A stretch of DNA of 64,000 nucleotides from Mixophyes australis (Eukaryota; Chordata; Amphibia; Anura; Limnodynastidae). The DNA lies in assembly GCA_036250195.1 (NCBI GenBank), contig JAVHZZ010000075.1, positions 434,001 through 498,000 of the forward strand, written 5' to 3'. The translations under genes were made by a program, and so were the position numbers. Shown piece after piece: positions 12,190-25,179 of the stretch. The notes below the pieces were generated by a model. It did not search any database. It was not told the DNA's origin and worked only from the letters and a program-made list of their open reading frames with translations. Numbering within the stretch: position 1 is the stretch's first letter; every line of letters begins with the position of its first letter.

Positions 12190-13160
12190 GAATAAAAAAA
12201 GGATAAAAATAAGAATAAGTATAAAAATAAGAATAAAAAAAAGTATAAAAATAAGAATAAGTATAAAAATAAGAATAAAAAAAGGATAAAAATAAGAATA
12301 AGTATAAAAATAAGAATAAAAAAAAGTATAAAAATAAGAATAAGTATAAAAATAAGTATAAAAATAAGAATAAGTATAAAAATAAGAATAAAAAAAAGTA
12401 TAAAAATAAGAATAAGTATAAAAATAAGAATAAAAAAAGGATAAAAATAAGAATAAGTATAAAAATAAGAATAAAAAAAAGTATAAAAATAAGAATAAGT
12501 ATAAAAAAAAGTATAAAAATAAGAATAAGTATAAAAATAAGTATAAAAATAAGAATAAGTATAAAAATAAGAATAAAAAAAAGTATAAAAATAAGAATAA
12601 GTATAAAAATAAGAATAAAAAAAGGATAAAAATAAGAATAAGTATAAAAATAAGAATAAAAAAAAGTATAAAAATAAGAATAAGTATAAAAATAAGAATA
12701 AAAAAAAGTATAAAAATAAGAATAAGTATAAAAATAAGAATAAAAAAAGGATAAAAATAAGAATAAGTATAAAAATAAGAATAAAAAAAAGTATAAAAAT
12801 AAGAATAAGTATAAAAATAAGTATAAAAATAAGAATAAGTATAAAAATAAGAATAAAAAAAAGTATAAAAATAAGAATAAGTATAAAAATAAGAATAAAA
12901 AAAGGATAAAAATAAGAATAAGTATAAAAATAAGAATAAAAAAAAGTATAAAAATAAGAATAAGTATAAAAATAAGTATAAAAATAAGAATAAGTATAAA
13001 AATAAGTATAAAAATAAGAATAAGTATAAAAATAAGAATAAAAAAAAGTATAAAAATAAGAATAAGTATAAAAATAAGAATAAAAAAAGGATAAAAATAA
13101 GAATAAGTATAAAAATAAGAATAAAAAAAAGTATAAAAATAAGAATAAGTATAAAAAAAA
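12190..13160 (+). repeat. Expanded GGATA block with a 465-bp period
   Basis: GGATA landmarks start at 12201, 12284, 12439, 12624, 12749, 12904 and 13089. Steps are 83, 155, 185, 125, 155 and 185 bp, and from 12284 each landmark recurs 465 bp later. Steps differ by 30 or about 42 bp, the lengths of one or two hexamer groups. The other copies (near 22.53, 39.05, 46.47, 53.91 and 60.63 kb) have only three GGATA landmarks, the first two steps being 83 and about 155 bp. This copy has therefore expanded, or the others have contracted. Confidence 0.8.
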
Positions 13161-13280
13161 GAATAAAAATAAGAATAAGTATAAAAATAAGAATAAAATA
13201 AAAATAAGTATAAAAATAAGAATAAAAAAAAAATAGTATAAAAATAAGAATAAACAAAAATAAGTATAAAAATTAAAAAA

Positions 13281-16104
13281 AATGTATTAAAATAAGTATA
13301 AAAATCAGAATAAGTATAAAAATAAGTATAAAAATAAGAATAGGCATAAAAATTATTAAAAAAATAAGAATAAAAAAAAAATAGTATAAAAATAAGAATA
13401 TGTATATAAATAAGTATAAAAATAAGAATAAGTATAAAAATAAGAATAAAAAAAAATAAGTATAAAAATAAGAATAAAAGATAAATAAGTATAAAAATAA
13501 GAATAAAAAAAAGGATAAAAATAAGAATAAGTATAAAAATAAGAATAAAAAAAATATAAAAATAAGAATAAGTATAAAAATAAGTATAAAAATAAGAATA
13601 AAACAAAAATAAGTATAGAAATAAGAATAAGAAAAAAAAGTATAAAAATAAGAATAAGTATAAAAATAAGTATACAAATAAGAATAAAAAAAATAAGTAT
13701 TAAAATAAGAATAAAACACAAATAAATATAAAAATAAGAATAAAAAAAAGGATAAAAATAAGAATAATTATATAAATAAGAATAAAAAAAAGTATAAAAA
13801 TAAGAATAAGTATAAAAATAAGTATAAAAATAAGAATAAGTATAAAAATAAGAATAAAACAAAAATAAGTATCAAAATAAGAATAAAAAAAAAGTATAAA
13901 AAAAAGAATAAAAATAAGAATAAGTATAAAAATAAGAATAAAATAAAAATAAGTATAAAAATAAGAATAAAAAAAAAATAGTATAAAAATAAGAATAAAC
14001 AAAAATAAGTATAAAAATTAAAAAAAATGTATTAAAATAAGTATAAAAATCAGAATACGTATATAAATAAGTATAAAAATAAGAATAAGTATAAAAATAA
14101 GAATAAAAAAAAATAAGTATAAAAATAAGAATAAAAGATAAATAAGTATAAAAATAAGAATAAAAAAAAGGATAAAAATAAGAATAAGTATAAAAATAAG
14201 AATAAAAAAAATATAAAAATAAGAATAAGTATAAAAATAAGTATAAAAATAAGAATAAAACAAAAATAAGTATAGAAATAAGAATAAGAAAAAAAAGTAT
14301 AAAAATAAGAATAAGTATAAAAATAAGTATACAAATAAGAATAAAAAAAATAAGTATTAAAATAAGAATAAAACACAAATAAATATAAAAATAAGAATAA
14401 AAAAAAGGATAAAAATAAGAATAATTATATAAATAAGAATAAAAAAAAGTATAAAAATAAGAATAAGTATAAAAATAAGTATAAAAATAAGAATAAGTAT
14501 AAAAATAAGAATAAAACAAAAATAAGTATCAAAATAAGAATAAAAAAAAGTATAAAAAAAAGAATAAAAATAAGAATAAGTATAAAAATAAGAATAAAAT
14601 AAAAATAAGTATAAAAATAAGAATAAAAAAAAAATAGTATAAAAATAAGAATAAACAAAAATAAGTATAAAAATTAAAAAAAATGTATTAAAATAAGTAT
14701 AAAAATCAGAATACGTATATAAATAAGTATAAAAATAAGAATAAGTATAAAAATAAGAATAAAAAAAAATAAGTATAAAAATAAGAATAAAAGATAAATA
14801 AGTATAAAAATAAGAATAAAAAAAAGGATAAAAATAAGAATAAGTATAAAAATAAGAATAAAAAAAATATAAAAATAAGAATAAGTATAAAAATAAGTAT
14901 AAAAATAAGAATAAAACAAAAATAAGTATAGAAATAAGAATAAGAAAAAAAAGTATAAAAATAAGAATAAGTATAAAAATAAGTATACAAATAAGAATAA
15001 AAAAAATAAGTATTAAAATAAGAATAAAACACAAATAAGTATAAAAATAAGAATAAAAAAAAGGATAAAAATAAGAATAATTATATAAATAAGAATAAAA
15101 AAAAGTATAAAAATAAGAATAAGTATAAAAATAAGTATAAAAATAAGAATAAGTATAAAAATAAGAATAAAACAAAAATAAGTATCAAAATAAGAATAAA
15201 AAAAAGTATAAAAAAAAGAATAAAAATAAGAATAAGTATAAAAATAAGAATAAAATAAAAATAAGTATAAAAATAAGAATAAAAAAAAAATAGTATAAAA
15301 ATAAGAATAAACAAAAATAAGTATAAAAATTAAAAAAAATGTATTAAAATAAGTATAAAAATCAGAATAAGTATAAAAATAAGTATAAAAATAAGAATAG
15401 GCATAAAAATTATTAAAAAAATAAGAATAAAAAAAATTAGTATAAAAATAAGAATACGTATATAAATAAGTATAAAAATAAGAATAAGTATAAAAATAAG
15501 AATAAAAAAAAATAAGTATAAAAATAAGAATAAAAGATAAATAAGTATAAAAATAAGAATAAAAAAAAGGATAAAAATAAGAATAAGTATAAAAATAAGA
15601 ATAAAAAAAATATAAAAATAAGAAAAAGTATAAAAATAAGTATAAAAATAAGAATAAAACAAAAATAAGTATAGAAATAAGAATAAGAAAAAAAAGTATA
15701 AAAATAAGAATAAGTATAAAAATAAGTATACAAATAAGAATAAAAAAAATAAGTATTAAAATAAGAATAAAACACAAATAAGTATAAAAATAAGAATAAA
15801 AAAAAGGATAAAAATAAGAATAAGTATAAAAATAAGAATAAAAAAAAGGATAAAAATAAGAATAAGTATAAAAATAAGTATAAAAATAAGTATAAAAAAA
15901 TTAGTATAAAAATAAGAATAAGTATAAAAATAAGTATAAAAATGAGAATAAATAAGAAAAATAAAAAAAATAAGTATAAAAATAAGTATAAAAAAAATTA
16001 TTATAAAAATAAGAATAAGTATAAAAATAAGTATAAAAATAAGAATAAAACAAAAATAAGTATAAAAATAAGAATAAACAAAAATAAGTATAAAAATTAA
16101 AAAA
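13281..16104 (+). repeat. 656-bp-family array 1: L745-S656-S656-M767
   Basis: Unit starts, taken at AATGTATT, are 13281, 14026, 14682 and 15338, with the exit Q module at 16105. Each unit carries TACGTATATAAATAAG, AAAAGATAAATAAG, GGATA, AAAAAATATAAAAATAAG, GTATAGAAATAAG, GTATACAAATAAG and AAAACACAAAT. L and S units also carry AATTATATAAATAAG and GTATCAAAATAAG. L units have an extra 89 bp with GGCATAAAAATTATT between ATCAGAATA and the TACGTA motif; S units lack it. The last (M) unit ends in ATGAGAATAAATAAG. In the first unit TACGTA has become TATGTA (T at 13401). Confidence 0.85.
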
Positions 16105-16806
16105 AATGTATTAAAATAAGTATAAAAATCAGAATAAGTATAAAAATAAGAATAAAACAAAAATAAGTATAAAAATAAGAATAAGAAAAAAAAGTATAAA
16201 AATAAGAATAAAAAAAATTAGTATAAAAATAAGAATAAACAAAAAGTATAAGAATAAGTATAATAATAAGTATAAAAATAAGAATAAAACAAAAATACAT
16301 ATAAAAATAAGAATAAGTAAAAAGTATAAAATTAAGAATAAGTATAAAAATAAGTATAAAAATAAGAATAAAAAAAAATTAGTATAAGAATAAGTATAAA
16401 AATAAGTATAAAAATAAGAATAAACAAAAAATAGTATAAAAATAAGAATAAGTATAAAAATAAGTATAAAAATAAGAATAAAAAAAAGTATAAGAATAAA
16501 AATAAGTATAAAAATAAGTATAAAAATAAGAATAAAAAAAAAATTAGTAAAAAAATAAGAATAAAAGAAAAATAAGTATAAAAATAAGTATGAAAATAAG
16601 AATAAAACAAAAATAAGTATAAAAATAAGAATAAAAAAATAAGTATAAAAATAAGAATAAAACAAAAATAAGTATAAAAATTAATAAAAATGTATAAAAA
16701 TAAGTATAAAAATAAGAATAAAAATAAGAATAAAAGAAAAATAAGTATAAAAATAAGATTAAGAAACAAAAAGTATAAAAATAAGAATAAAACAAAAATA
16801 AATATA
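16105..16806 (+). repeat. Shortened Q module and mosaic linker
   Basis: This Q module lacks the AAGTAAAAATAAG portion present in other copies; its GTATAATAATAAG and ACATATA landmarks follow near 16259 and 16297. The linker then has AATAAACAAAAAATAG, AATAAAAGAAAAATAAG, ATTAATAAAAATGTATA and AAGATTAAGAAACAAAAAG, as at 9.0-9.5 and 49.4-49.85 kb. Confidence 0.7.
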
Positions 16807-18321
16807 AAAATAAGAATAAAAAAAGTATAAGAATAAGAATAAGTATAAAAATAAGTATAAAAATAAGAATAAAAAAATAAAAGTATAAAAGAAAGATAAA
16901 AAAAAGTATAAAAATAAGTATAAAAATAAGAATAAAACAAAAATAAGTATAAAAATAAGAATAAAAAAAAATTGAATAAAAATAAGAATAAGTATAAAAA
17001 TAAGTATAAAAATCAGAATAAAAAAAAAATAAGTATAAAAATAAGAATTAACAAAAATAAGTATAAAAATTAAAAAAAATGTATTAAAATAAGTATAAAA
17101 ATCAGAATAAGTATAAAAATAAGTATAAAAATAAGAATAAAACAAAAATAAGTATAAAAATAAGAATAAACAAAAATAAGTATAAAAATAAGAATAAAAA
17201 AAATTGTATAAGAATAAGTATAAAAATAAGAATAAAAAAATAATTAGTATAAAAATAGGAATAAGTATAAAAATAAGTATAAAAATAAGAATAAGTATAA
17301 AAATAAGAATAAAACAAAAATAAGTATAAAAATAAGAATAAAAAAAAATAAGTATAAAAATAAGAATAAAACACAAATAAGTATAAAAATAAGAATAAAA
17401 AAAGGATACAAATAAGAATAAGTATAAAAATTAGAATAAGTATAAAAATAAGAATAAAAAAAAGTATAAAAATAAGAATAAGTATAAAAATAAGTATAAA
17501 AATAAGAATAAAACAAAAATACATATAAAAATAAGAATAAGTAAAAAAATAAGTACAAAAATAAGAATAAAAAAAAGTATAAAATTAAGAATAAGTATAA
17601 AAATAAGTATAAAAATAAGAATAAAAAAAAATTAGTATAAGAATAAGTTTAAAAATAAGTATAAAAATAAGAATAAAAAAAAAATTTGTATAAAAATAAG
17701 AATACGTATAAAAATAAGTATAAAAATAAGAATAAAAAAATGTATAAATATAAGAATAGGCATAAAAATAAGTAATAAAATAAGAATAAAAATAAGAATA
17801 AAAAAAGTATAAAAATAAGAATAAGTATAAAAATAAGTATAAAAATAAGTATAAAAAAAAATTAGTATAAAAATAAGAATAAGTATAAAAATAAGAATAA
17901 AAAAAAATAAGTATAAAAATAAGAATAAAACACAAATAAGTATAAAAATAAGAATAAAAAAAGGATAAAAATAAGAATAAGTATAAAAATTAGAATAAGT
18001 ATAAAAATAAGAATAAAAAAAAGTATAAAAATAAGAATAAGTATAAAAATAAGAATAAAATAAAAATAAGTATAAAAATAAGAATAAAAAAAAATAGTAT
18101 AAAAATAAGAATAAACAAAAATAAGTATAAGAATAAACAAAAACAAGTATAAAAATTAAAAAAATGTATAAAAATAAGTATAAAAATAAGAATAAGTATA
18201 AAAATAAGAATAAAACAAAAATAAGTATAAAAGTAAGAACAAAAAAAATGTATAAAAATAAGTATAAAAATAAGAATAAAACAAAAATACATATAAAAAT
18301 AAGAATAAGTAAAAAAATAAG

Positions 18322-21300
18322 TACAAAAATAAGAATAAAAAAAAGTATAAAATTAAGAATAAGTATAAAAATAAGTATAAAAATAAGAATAAAAAAAAAC
18401 TTAGTATAGGAATAAGTATAAAAATAAGTATAAAAATAAGAATAAAAAAAAATTAGTATAAAAATAAGAATAAGTAAAAAAATAAGAATAAAACAAAAAT
18501 ATGTATAAAAATAAGAATAAAAAAAAAATAAGTATAAAAATAAGAATAAAACACAAATAAGTATAAAAATAAGAATAAAAAAAGGATATAAATAAGAATA
18601 AGTATAAAAATTAGAATAAGTATAAAAATAAGAATAAAAAAAAGTATAAAAATAAGAATAAGTATAAAAATAAGATAAAAACAAAAATACATATAAAAAT
18701 AAGAATAAGTAAAAAAAATAAGTACAAAAATAAGAATAAAAAAAAGTATAAAATTAAGAATAAGTATAAAAATAAGTATAAAAAAAAGAATAAAAAAAAA
18801 ATTTATATAAAAATAAGAATAAGTATAAAAATAAGTATAAAAATAAGAATAAAAAAAAATTAGTATAAGAATAAGTATAAAAATAAGTATAAAAATAAGA
18901 ATAAAACATTTTTTTTTATAAAAATAAGAATAAGTATAAAAATAAGTATAAAAATAAGAATAAAACAAAAATAAGTATAAAAATAAGAATAAACAAAAAT
19001 AAGTATAAAAATAAGAATAAACAAAAATAAGTATAAAAATTAAAAAAAATGTATTAAAAAAAGTATAAAAATCAGAATAAGTATAAAAATAAGAATAAAA
19101 CAAAAATAAGTATAAAAATAAGAATAAGAAAAAAAAGTATAAAAATAAGAATAAGTAAAAATAAGTATAAAAATAAGAATAAAAAAAATTAGTATAAAAA
19201 TAAGAATAAGTATAAAAATAAGTATAAAAATAAGAATAAAAAAAATAAGTATTAAAATAAGAATAAAACACAAATAAGTATAAAAATAAGAATAAAAAAA
19301 AGGATAAAAATAAGAATAAGTATAAAAATAAGAATAAAAAAAAGGATAAAAATAAGAATAAGTATAAAAATAAGTATACAAATAAGTATAAAAAAATTAG
19401 TATAAAAATAAGAATAAGTATAAAAATAAGTATAAAAATAAGAATAAAACAAAAATAAGTATAAAAATAAGAATAAACAAAAATAAGTATAAAAATTAAA
19501 AAAAATGTATTAAAATAAGTATAAAAATCAGAATAAGTATAAAAATAAGAATAAAACAAAAATAAGTATAAAAATAAGAATAAGGAAAAAAAGTATAAAA
19601 ATAAGAATAAGTAAAAATAAGTATAAAAATAAGAATAAAAAAAATTAGTATAAAAATAAGAATAAACAAAAAGTATAAGAATAAGTATAATAATAAGTAT
19701 AAAAATAAGAATAAAACAAAAATACATATAAAAATAAGAATAAGTAAAAAGTATAAAATTAAGAATAAGTATAAAAATAAGTATAAAAATAAGAATAAAA
19801 AAAAATTAGTATAAGAAAAAGTATAAAAATAAGTATAAAAATAAGAATAAACAAAAAATAGTATAAAAATAAGAATAAGTATAAAAATAAGTATAAAAAT
19901 AAGAATAAAAATAAGAATAAGTATAAAAATAAGTATAAAAATAAGTATAAAAAAATTAGTATAAAAATAAGAATAAGTATAAAAATAAGTACAAAAATAA
20001 GAATAAAAAAAAGTATAAAATTAAGAATAAGTATAAAAATAAGTATAAAAATAAGAATAAAAAAAAACTTAGTATAGGAATAAGTATAAAAATAAGTATA
20101 AAAATAAGAATAAAAAAAAATTAGTATAAAAATAAGAATAAGTAAAAAAATAAGAATAAAACAAAAATATGTATAAAAATAAGAATAAAAAAAAATAAGT
20201 ATAAAAATAAGAATAAAACACAAATAAGTATAAAAATAAGAATAAAAAAAGGATATAAATAAGAATAAGTATAAAAATTAGAATAAGTATAAAAATAAGA
20301 ATAAAAAAAAGTATAAAAATAAGAATAAGTATAAAAATAAGATAAAAACAAAAATACATATAAAAATAAGAATAAGTAAAAAAAATAAGTACAAAAATAA
20401 GAATAAAAAAAAGTATAAAATTAAGAATAAGTATAAAAATAAGTATAAAAAAAAGAATAAAAAAAAAATTTATATAAAAATAAGAATAAGTATAAAAATA
20501 AGTATAAAAATAAGAATAAAAAAAAATTAGTATAAGAATAAGTATAAAAATAAGTATAAAAATAAGAATAAAACATTTTTTTTTATAAAAATAAGAATAA
20601 GTATAAAAATAAGTATAAAAATAAGAATAAAACAAAAATAAGTATAAAAATAAGAATAAACAAAAATAAGTATAAAAATAAGAATAAACAAAAATAAGTA
20701 TAAAAATTAAAAAAAATGTATTAAAAAAAGTATAAAAATCAGAATAAGTATAAAAATAAGAATAAAACAAAAATAAGTATAAAAATAAGAATAAGAAAAA
20801 AAAGTATAAAAATAAGAATAAGTAAAAATAAGTATAAAAATAAGAATAAAAAAAATTAGTATAAAAATAAGAATAAGTATAAAAATAAGTATAAAAATAA
20901 GAATAAAAAAAATAAGTATTAAAATAAGAATAAAACACAAATAAGTATAAAAATAAGAATAAAAAAAAGGATAAAAATAAGAATAAGTATAAAAATAAGA
21001 ATAAAAAAAAGGATAAAAATAAGAATAAGTATAAAAATAAGTATACAAATAAGTATAAAAAAATTAGTATAAAAATAAGAATAAGTATAAAAATAAGTAT
21101 AAAAATAAGAATAAAACAAAAATAAGTATAAAAATAAGAATAAACAAAAATAAGTATAAAAATTAAAAAAAATGTATTAAAATAAGTATAAAAATCAGAA
21201 TAAGTATAAAAATAAGAATAAAACAAAAATAAGTATAAAAATAAGAATAAGGAAAAAAAGTATAAAAATAAGAATAAGTAAAAATAAGTATAAAAATAAG

Positions 21301-21657
21301 AATAAAAAAAATTAGTATAAAAATAAGAATAAACAAAAAGTATAAGAATAAGTATAATAATAAGTATAAAAATAAGAATAAAACAAAAATACATATAAAA
21401 ATAAGAATAAGTAAAAAGTATAAAATTAAGAATAAGTATAAAAATAAGTATAAAAATAAGAATAAAAAAAAATTAGTATAAGAAAAAGTATAAAAATAAG
21501 TATAAAAATAAGAATAAACAAAAAATAGTATAAAAATAAGAATAAGTATAAAAATAAGTATAAAAATAAGAATAAAAATAAGAATAAGTATAAAAATAAG
21601 TATAAAAATAAGTATAAAAAAATTAGTATAAAAATAAGAATAAGTATAAAAATAAGT
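18322..21657 (+). repeat. 1,667-bp tandem duplication
   Basis: Copies run about 18322-19989 and 19990-21657. CTTAGTATAGG is at 18400 and 20068, the T9 tract at 18909 and 20576, and AATGTATT at 19048/20715 and 19504/21171. The join lies where AATAAGTACAAAAATAAG follows an ordinary AAGTATAAAAATAAG group near 19990. The related blocks at 35-42 and 42-51 kb have a single copy, so the duplication is specific to this position. A one-base A-run difference separates the two copies. Confidence 0.85.
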
Positions 21658-21714
21658 ATAAAAATAAGAATAAAAAAAAAATTAGTAAAAAAATAAGAAT
21701 AATAGAAAAATAAG

Positions 21715-22345
21715 TATAAAAATAAGTATGAAAATAAGAATAAAACAAAAATAAGTATAAAAATAAGATTAAGAAACAAAAAGTATAAAAATAAGAATAA
21801 AACAAAAATAAATATAAAAGTAAGAAAAAAAAAAAGGTATAAAAATAAGTATAAGTATAAAAATAAGTATAAAAATAAGAATAAAAAAAATGTATAAATA
21901 TAAGAATAGGCATAAAAATAAGTAATAAAATAAGAATAAAAATAAGAATAAAAAAAAAATAGTATAAAAATAAGAATAAAACAAAAATAAGTATGAAAAT
22001 AAGAATAAAACAAAAATAGGTATAAAAATAAGAATAAAAAAAATAGGTATAAAAATAAGAATAAACAAAAATAAGTATACAAATTAAATTTTTTTTATAA
22101 AAATAAGTATAAAAATAAGTATAAAAATAAGAATAATAAAAAAATTGTATAAAAATAAGAATAATTATAAAAATAAGTATAAAAATAAGAATAAAAAAAA
22201 TTACTATAAAAATAAGAATACGTATATAAGTATAAAAATAAGAATAAGTATAAAAATAAGAATAAAAAAAAATAAGTATAAAAATAAGAATAAAACATAA
22301 ATAAGTATAAAAATAAGAATAAAAAAAGGATAAGAATAAGTATAA
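21715..22345 (+). repeat. G-T-C module copy 3
   Basis: GGCATA is near 21909, T8 at 22089-22096 and the CpG of TACGTA at 22221. It matches copies at offsets of +16,524 (T8 at 38613) and +23,946 (T8 at 46035), and is followed by a three-GGATA block and the array that starts at 23041. Confidence 0.8.
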
Positions 22346-23040
22346 AAATAAGAATAAAAAAAAATATAAAAATAAGAATAAGTATAAAAATAAGTATAAA
22401 AATAAGAATAAAAAAAAATTAGTATAAAAATAAGAATAAAAAAAAAGTATAAAAATAAGAATAAAAAAAAATAAGTATAAAAATAAGAATAAAATAAAAA
22501 TAAGTATAAAAATAAGAATAAAAAAAGGATAAAAATAAGAATAAGTATAAAAATAAGAATAAAAAAAAGTATAAAAATAAGAATAAGTATAAAAATAAGA
22601 ATAAAAAAAGGATAAAAATAAGAATAAGTATAAAAATAAGAATAAAAAAAAGTATAAAAATAAGAATAAGTATAAAAATAAGTATAAAAATAAGAATAAG
22701 TATAAAAATAAGAATAAAAAAAAGTATAAAAATAAGAATAAGTATAAAAATAAGAATAAAAAAAGGATAAAAATAAGAATAAGTATAAAAATAAGAATAA
22801 AAAAAAGTATAAAAATAAGAATAAGTATAAAAATAAGTATAAAAATAAGAATAAGTATAAAAATAAGAATAAAACAAAAATAAGTATCAAAATAAGAATA
22901 AAAAAAAAGTATAAAAAAAAGAATAAAAATAAGAATAAGTATAAAAATAAGAATAAAATAAAAATAAGTATAAAAATAAGAATAAAAAAAAAATAGTATA
23001 AAAATAAGAATAAACAAAAATAAGTATAAAAATTAAAAAA

Positions 23041-25179
23041 AATGTATTAAAATAAGTATAAAAATCAGAATAAGTATAAAAATAAGTATAAAAATAAGAA
23101 TAGGCATAAAAATTATTAAAAAAATAAGAATAAAAAAAAAATAGTATAAAAATAAGAATACGTATATAAATAAGTATAAAAATAAGAATAAGTATAAAAA
23201 TAAGAATAAAAAAAAATAAGTATAAAAATAAGAATAAAAGATAAATAAGTATAAAAATAAGAATAAAAAAAAGGATAAAAATAAGAATAAGTATAAAAAT
23301 AAGAATAAAAAAAATATAAAAATAAGAATAAGTATAAAAATAAGTATAAAAATAAGAATAAAACAAAAATAAGTATAGAAATAAGAATAAGAAAAAAAAG
23401 TATAAAAATAAGAATAAGTATAAAAATAAGTATACAAATAAGAATAAAAAAAATAAGTATTAAAATAAGAATAAAACACAAATAAATATAAAAATAAGAA
23501 TAAAAAAAAGGATAAAAATAAGAATAATTATATAAATAAGAATAAAAAAAAGTATAAAAATAAGAATAAGTATAAAAATAAGTATAAAAATAAGAATAAG
23601 TATAAAAATAAGAATAAAACAAAAATAAGTATCAAAATAAGAATAAAAAAAAAGTATAAAAAAAAGAATAAAAATAAGAATAAGTATAAAAATAAGAATA
23701 AAATAAAAATAAGTATAAAAATAAGAATAAAAAAAAAATAGTATAAAAATAAGAATAAACAAAAATAAGTATAAAAATTAAAAAAAATGTATTAAAATAA
23801 GTATAAAAATCAGAATACGTATATAAATAAGTATAAAAATAAGAATAAGTATAAAAATAAGAATAAAAAAAAATAAGTATAAAAATAAGAATAAAAGATA
23901 AATAAGTATAAAAATAAGAATAAAAAAAAGGATAAAAATAAGAATAAGTATAAAAATAAGAATAAAAAAAATATAAAAATAAGAATAAGTATAAAAATAA
24001 GTATAAAAATAAGAATAAAACAAAAATAAGTATAGAAATAAGAATAAGAAAAAAAAGTATAAAAATAAGAATAAGTATAAAAATAAGTATACAAATAAGA
24101 ATAAAAAAAATAAGTATTAAAATAAGAATAAAACACAAATAAGTATAAAAATAAGAATAAAAAAAAGGATAAAAATAAGAATAATTATATAAATAAGAAT
24201 AAAAAAAAGTATAAAAATAAGAATAAGTATAAAAATAAGAATAAAACAAAAATAAGTATCAAAATAAGAATAAAAAAAAGTATAAAAAAAAGAATAAAAA
24301 TAAGAATAAGTATAAAAATAAGAATAAAATAAAAATAAGTATAAAAATAAGAATAAAAAAAAAATAGTATAAAAATAAGAATAAACAAAAATAAGTATAA
24401 AAATTAAAAAAAATGTATTAAAATAAGTATAAAAATCAGAATAAGTATAAAAATAAGTATAAAAATAAGAATAGGCATAAAAATTATTAAAAAAATAAGA
24501 AGAAAAAAAAATTAGTATAAAAATAAGAATACGTATATAAATAAGTATAAAAATAAGAATAAGTATAAAAATAAGAATAAAAAAAAATAAGTATAAAAAT
24601 AAGAATAAAAGATAAATAAGTATAAAAATAAGAATAAAAAAAAGGATAAAAATAAGAATAAGTATAAAAATAAGAATAAAAAAAATATAAAAATAAGAAA
24701 AAGTATAAAAATAAGTATAAAAATAAGAATAAAACAAAAATAAGTATAGAAATAAGAATAAGAAAAAAAAGTATAAAAATAAGAATAAGTATAAAAATAA
24801 GTATACAAATAAGAATAAAAAAAATAAGTATTAAAATAAGAATAAAACACAAATAAGTATAAAAATAAGAATAAAAAAAAGGATAAAAATAAGAATAAGT
24901 ATAAAAATAAGAATAAAAAAAAGGATAAAAATAAGAATAAGTATAAAAATAAGTATAAAAATAAGTATAAAAAAATTAGTATAAAAATAAGAATAAGTAT
25001 AAAAATATGTATAAAAATGAGAATAAATAAGAAAAATAAAAAAAATAAGTATAAAAATAAGTATAAAAAAAATTATTATAAAAATAAGAATAAGTATAAA
25101 AATAAGTATAAAAATAAGAATAAAACAAAAATAAGTATAAAAATAAGAATAAACAAAAATAAGTATAAAAATTAAAAAA
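23041..25179 (+). repeat. 656-bp-family array 2: L745-S626-M768
   Basis: Unit starts are 23041, 23786 and 24412, with exit at 25180. The S unit is 30 bp shorter than the 656-bp form because one 30-bp hexamer group before AAAACAAAAATAAGTATC is absent. The 2,139-bp length and all three unit lengths recur exactly at 26947, 46987 and 61147. A substitution near 25008 gives AATATGTATAAAAATGAG where the other copies have AATAAGTATAAAAATGAG. Confidence 0.85.

Noticed and set aside
13281..14681. 656 bp as four nucleosome repeats of 164 bp
   Set aside because: The number fits, but unit lengths vary (564-969 bp) and A-runs of 6-10 bases disfavour nucleosomes. Nothing in the sequence shows phasing.
13281..16104. 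CRISPR array
   Set aside because: Units are 656-767 bp and made of the same words throughout. There is no 23-47-bp repeat alternating with unique spacers, and no cas gene.
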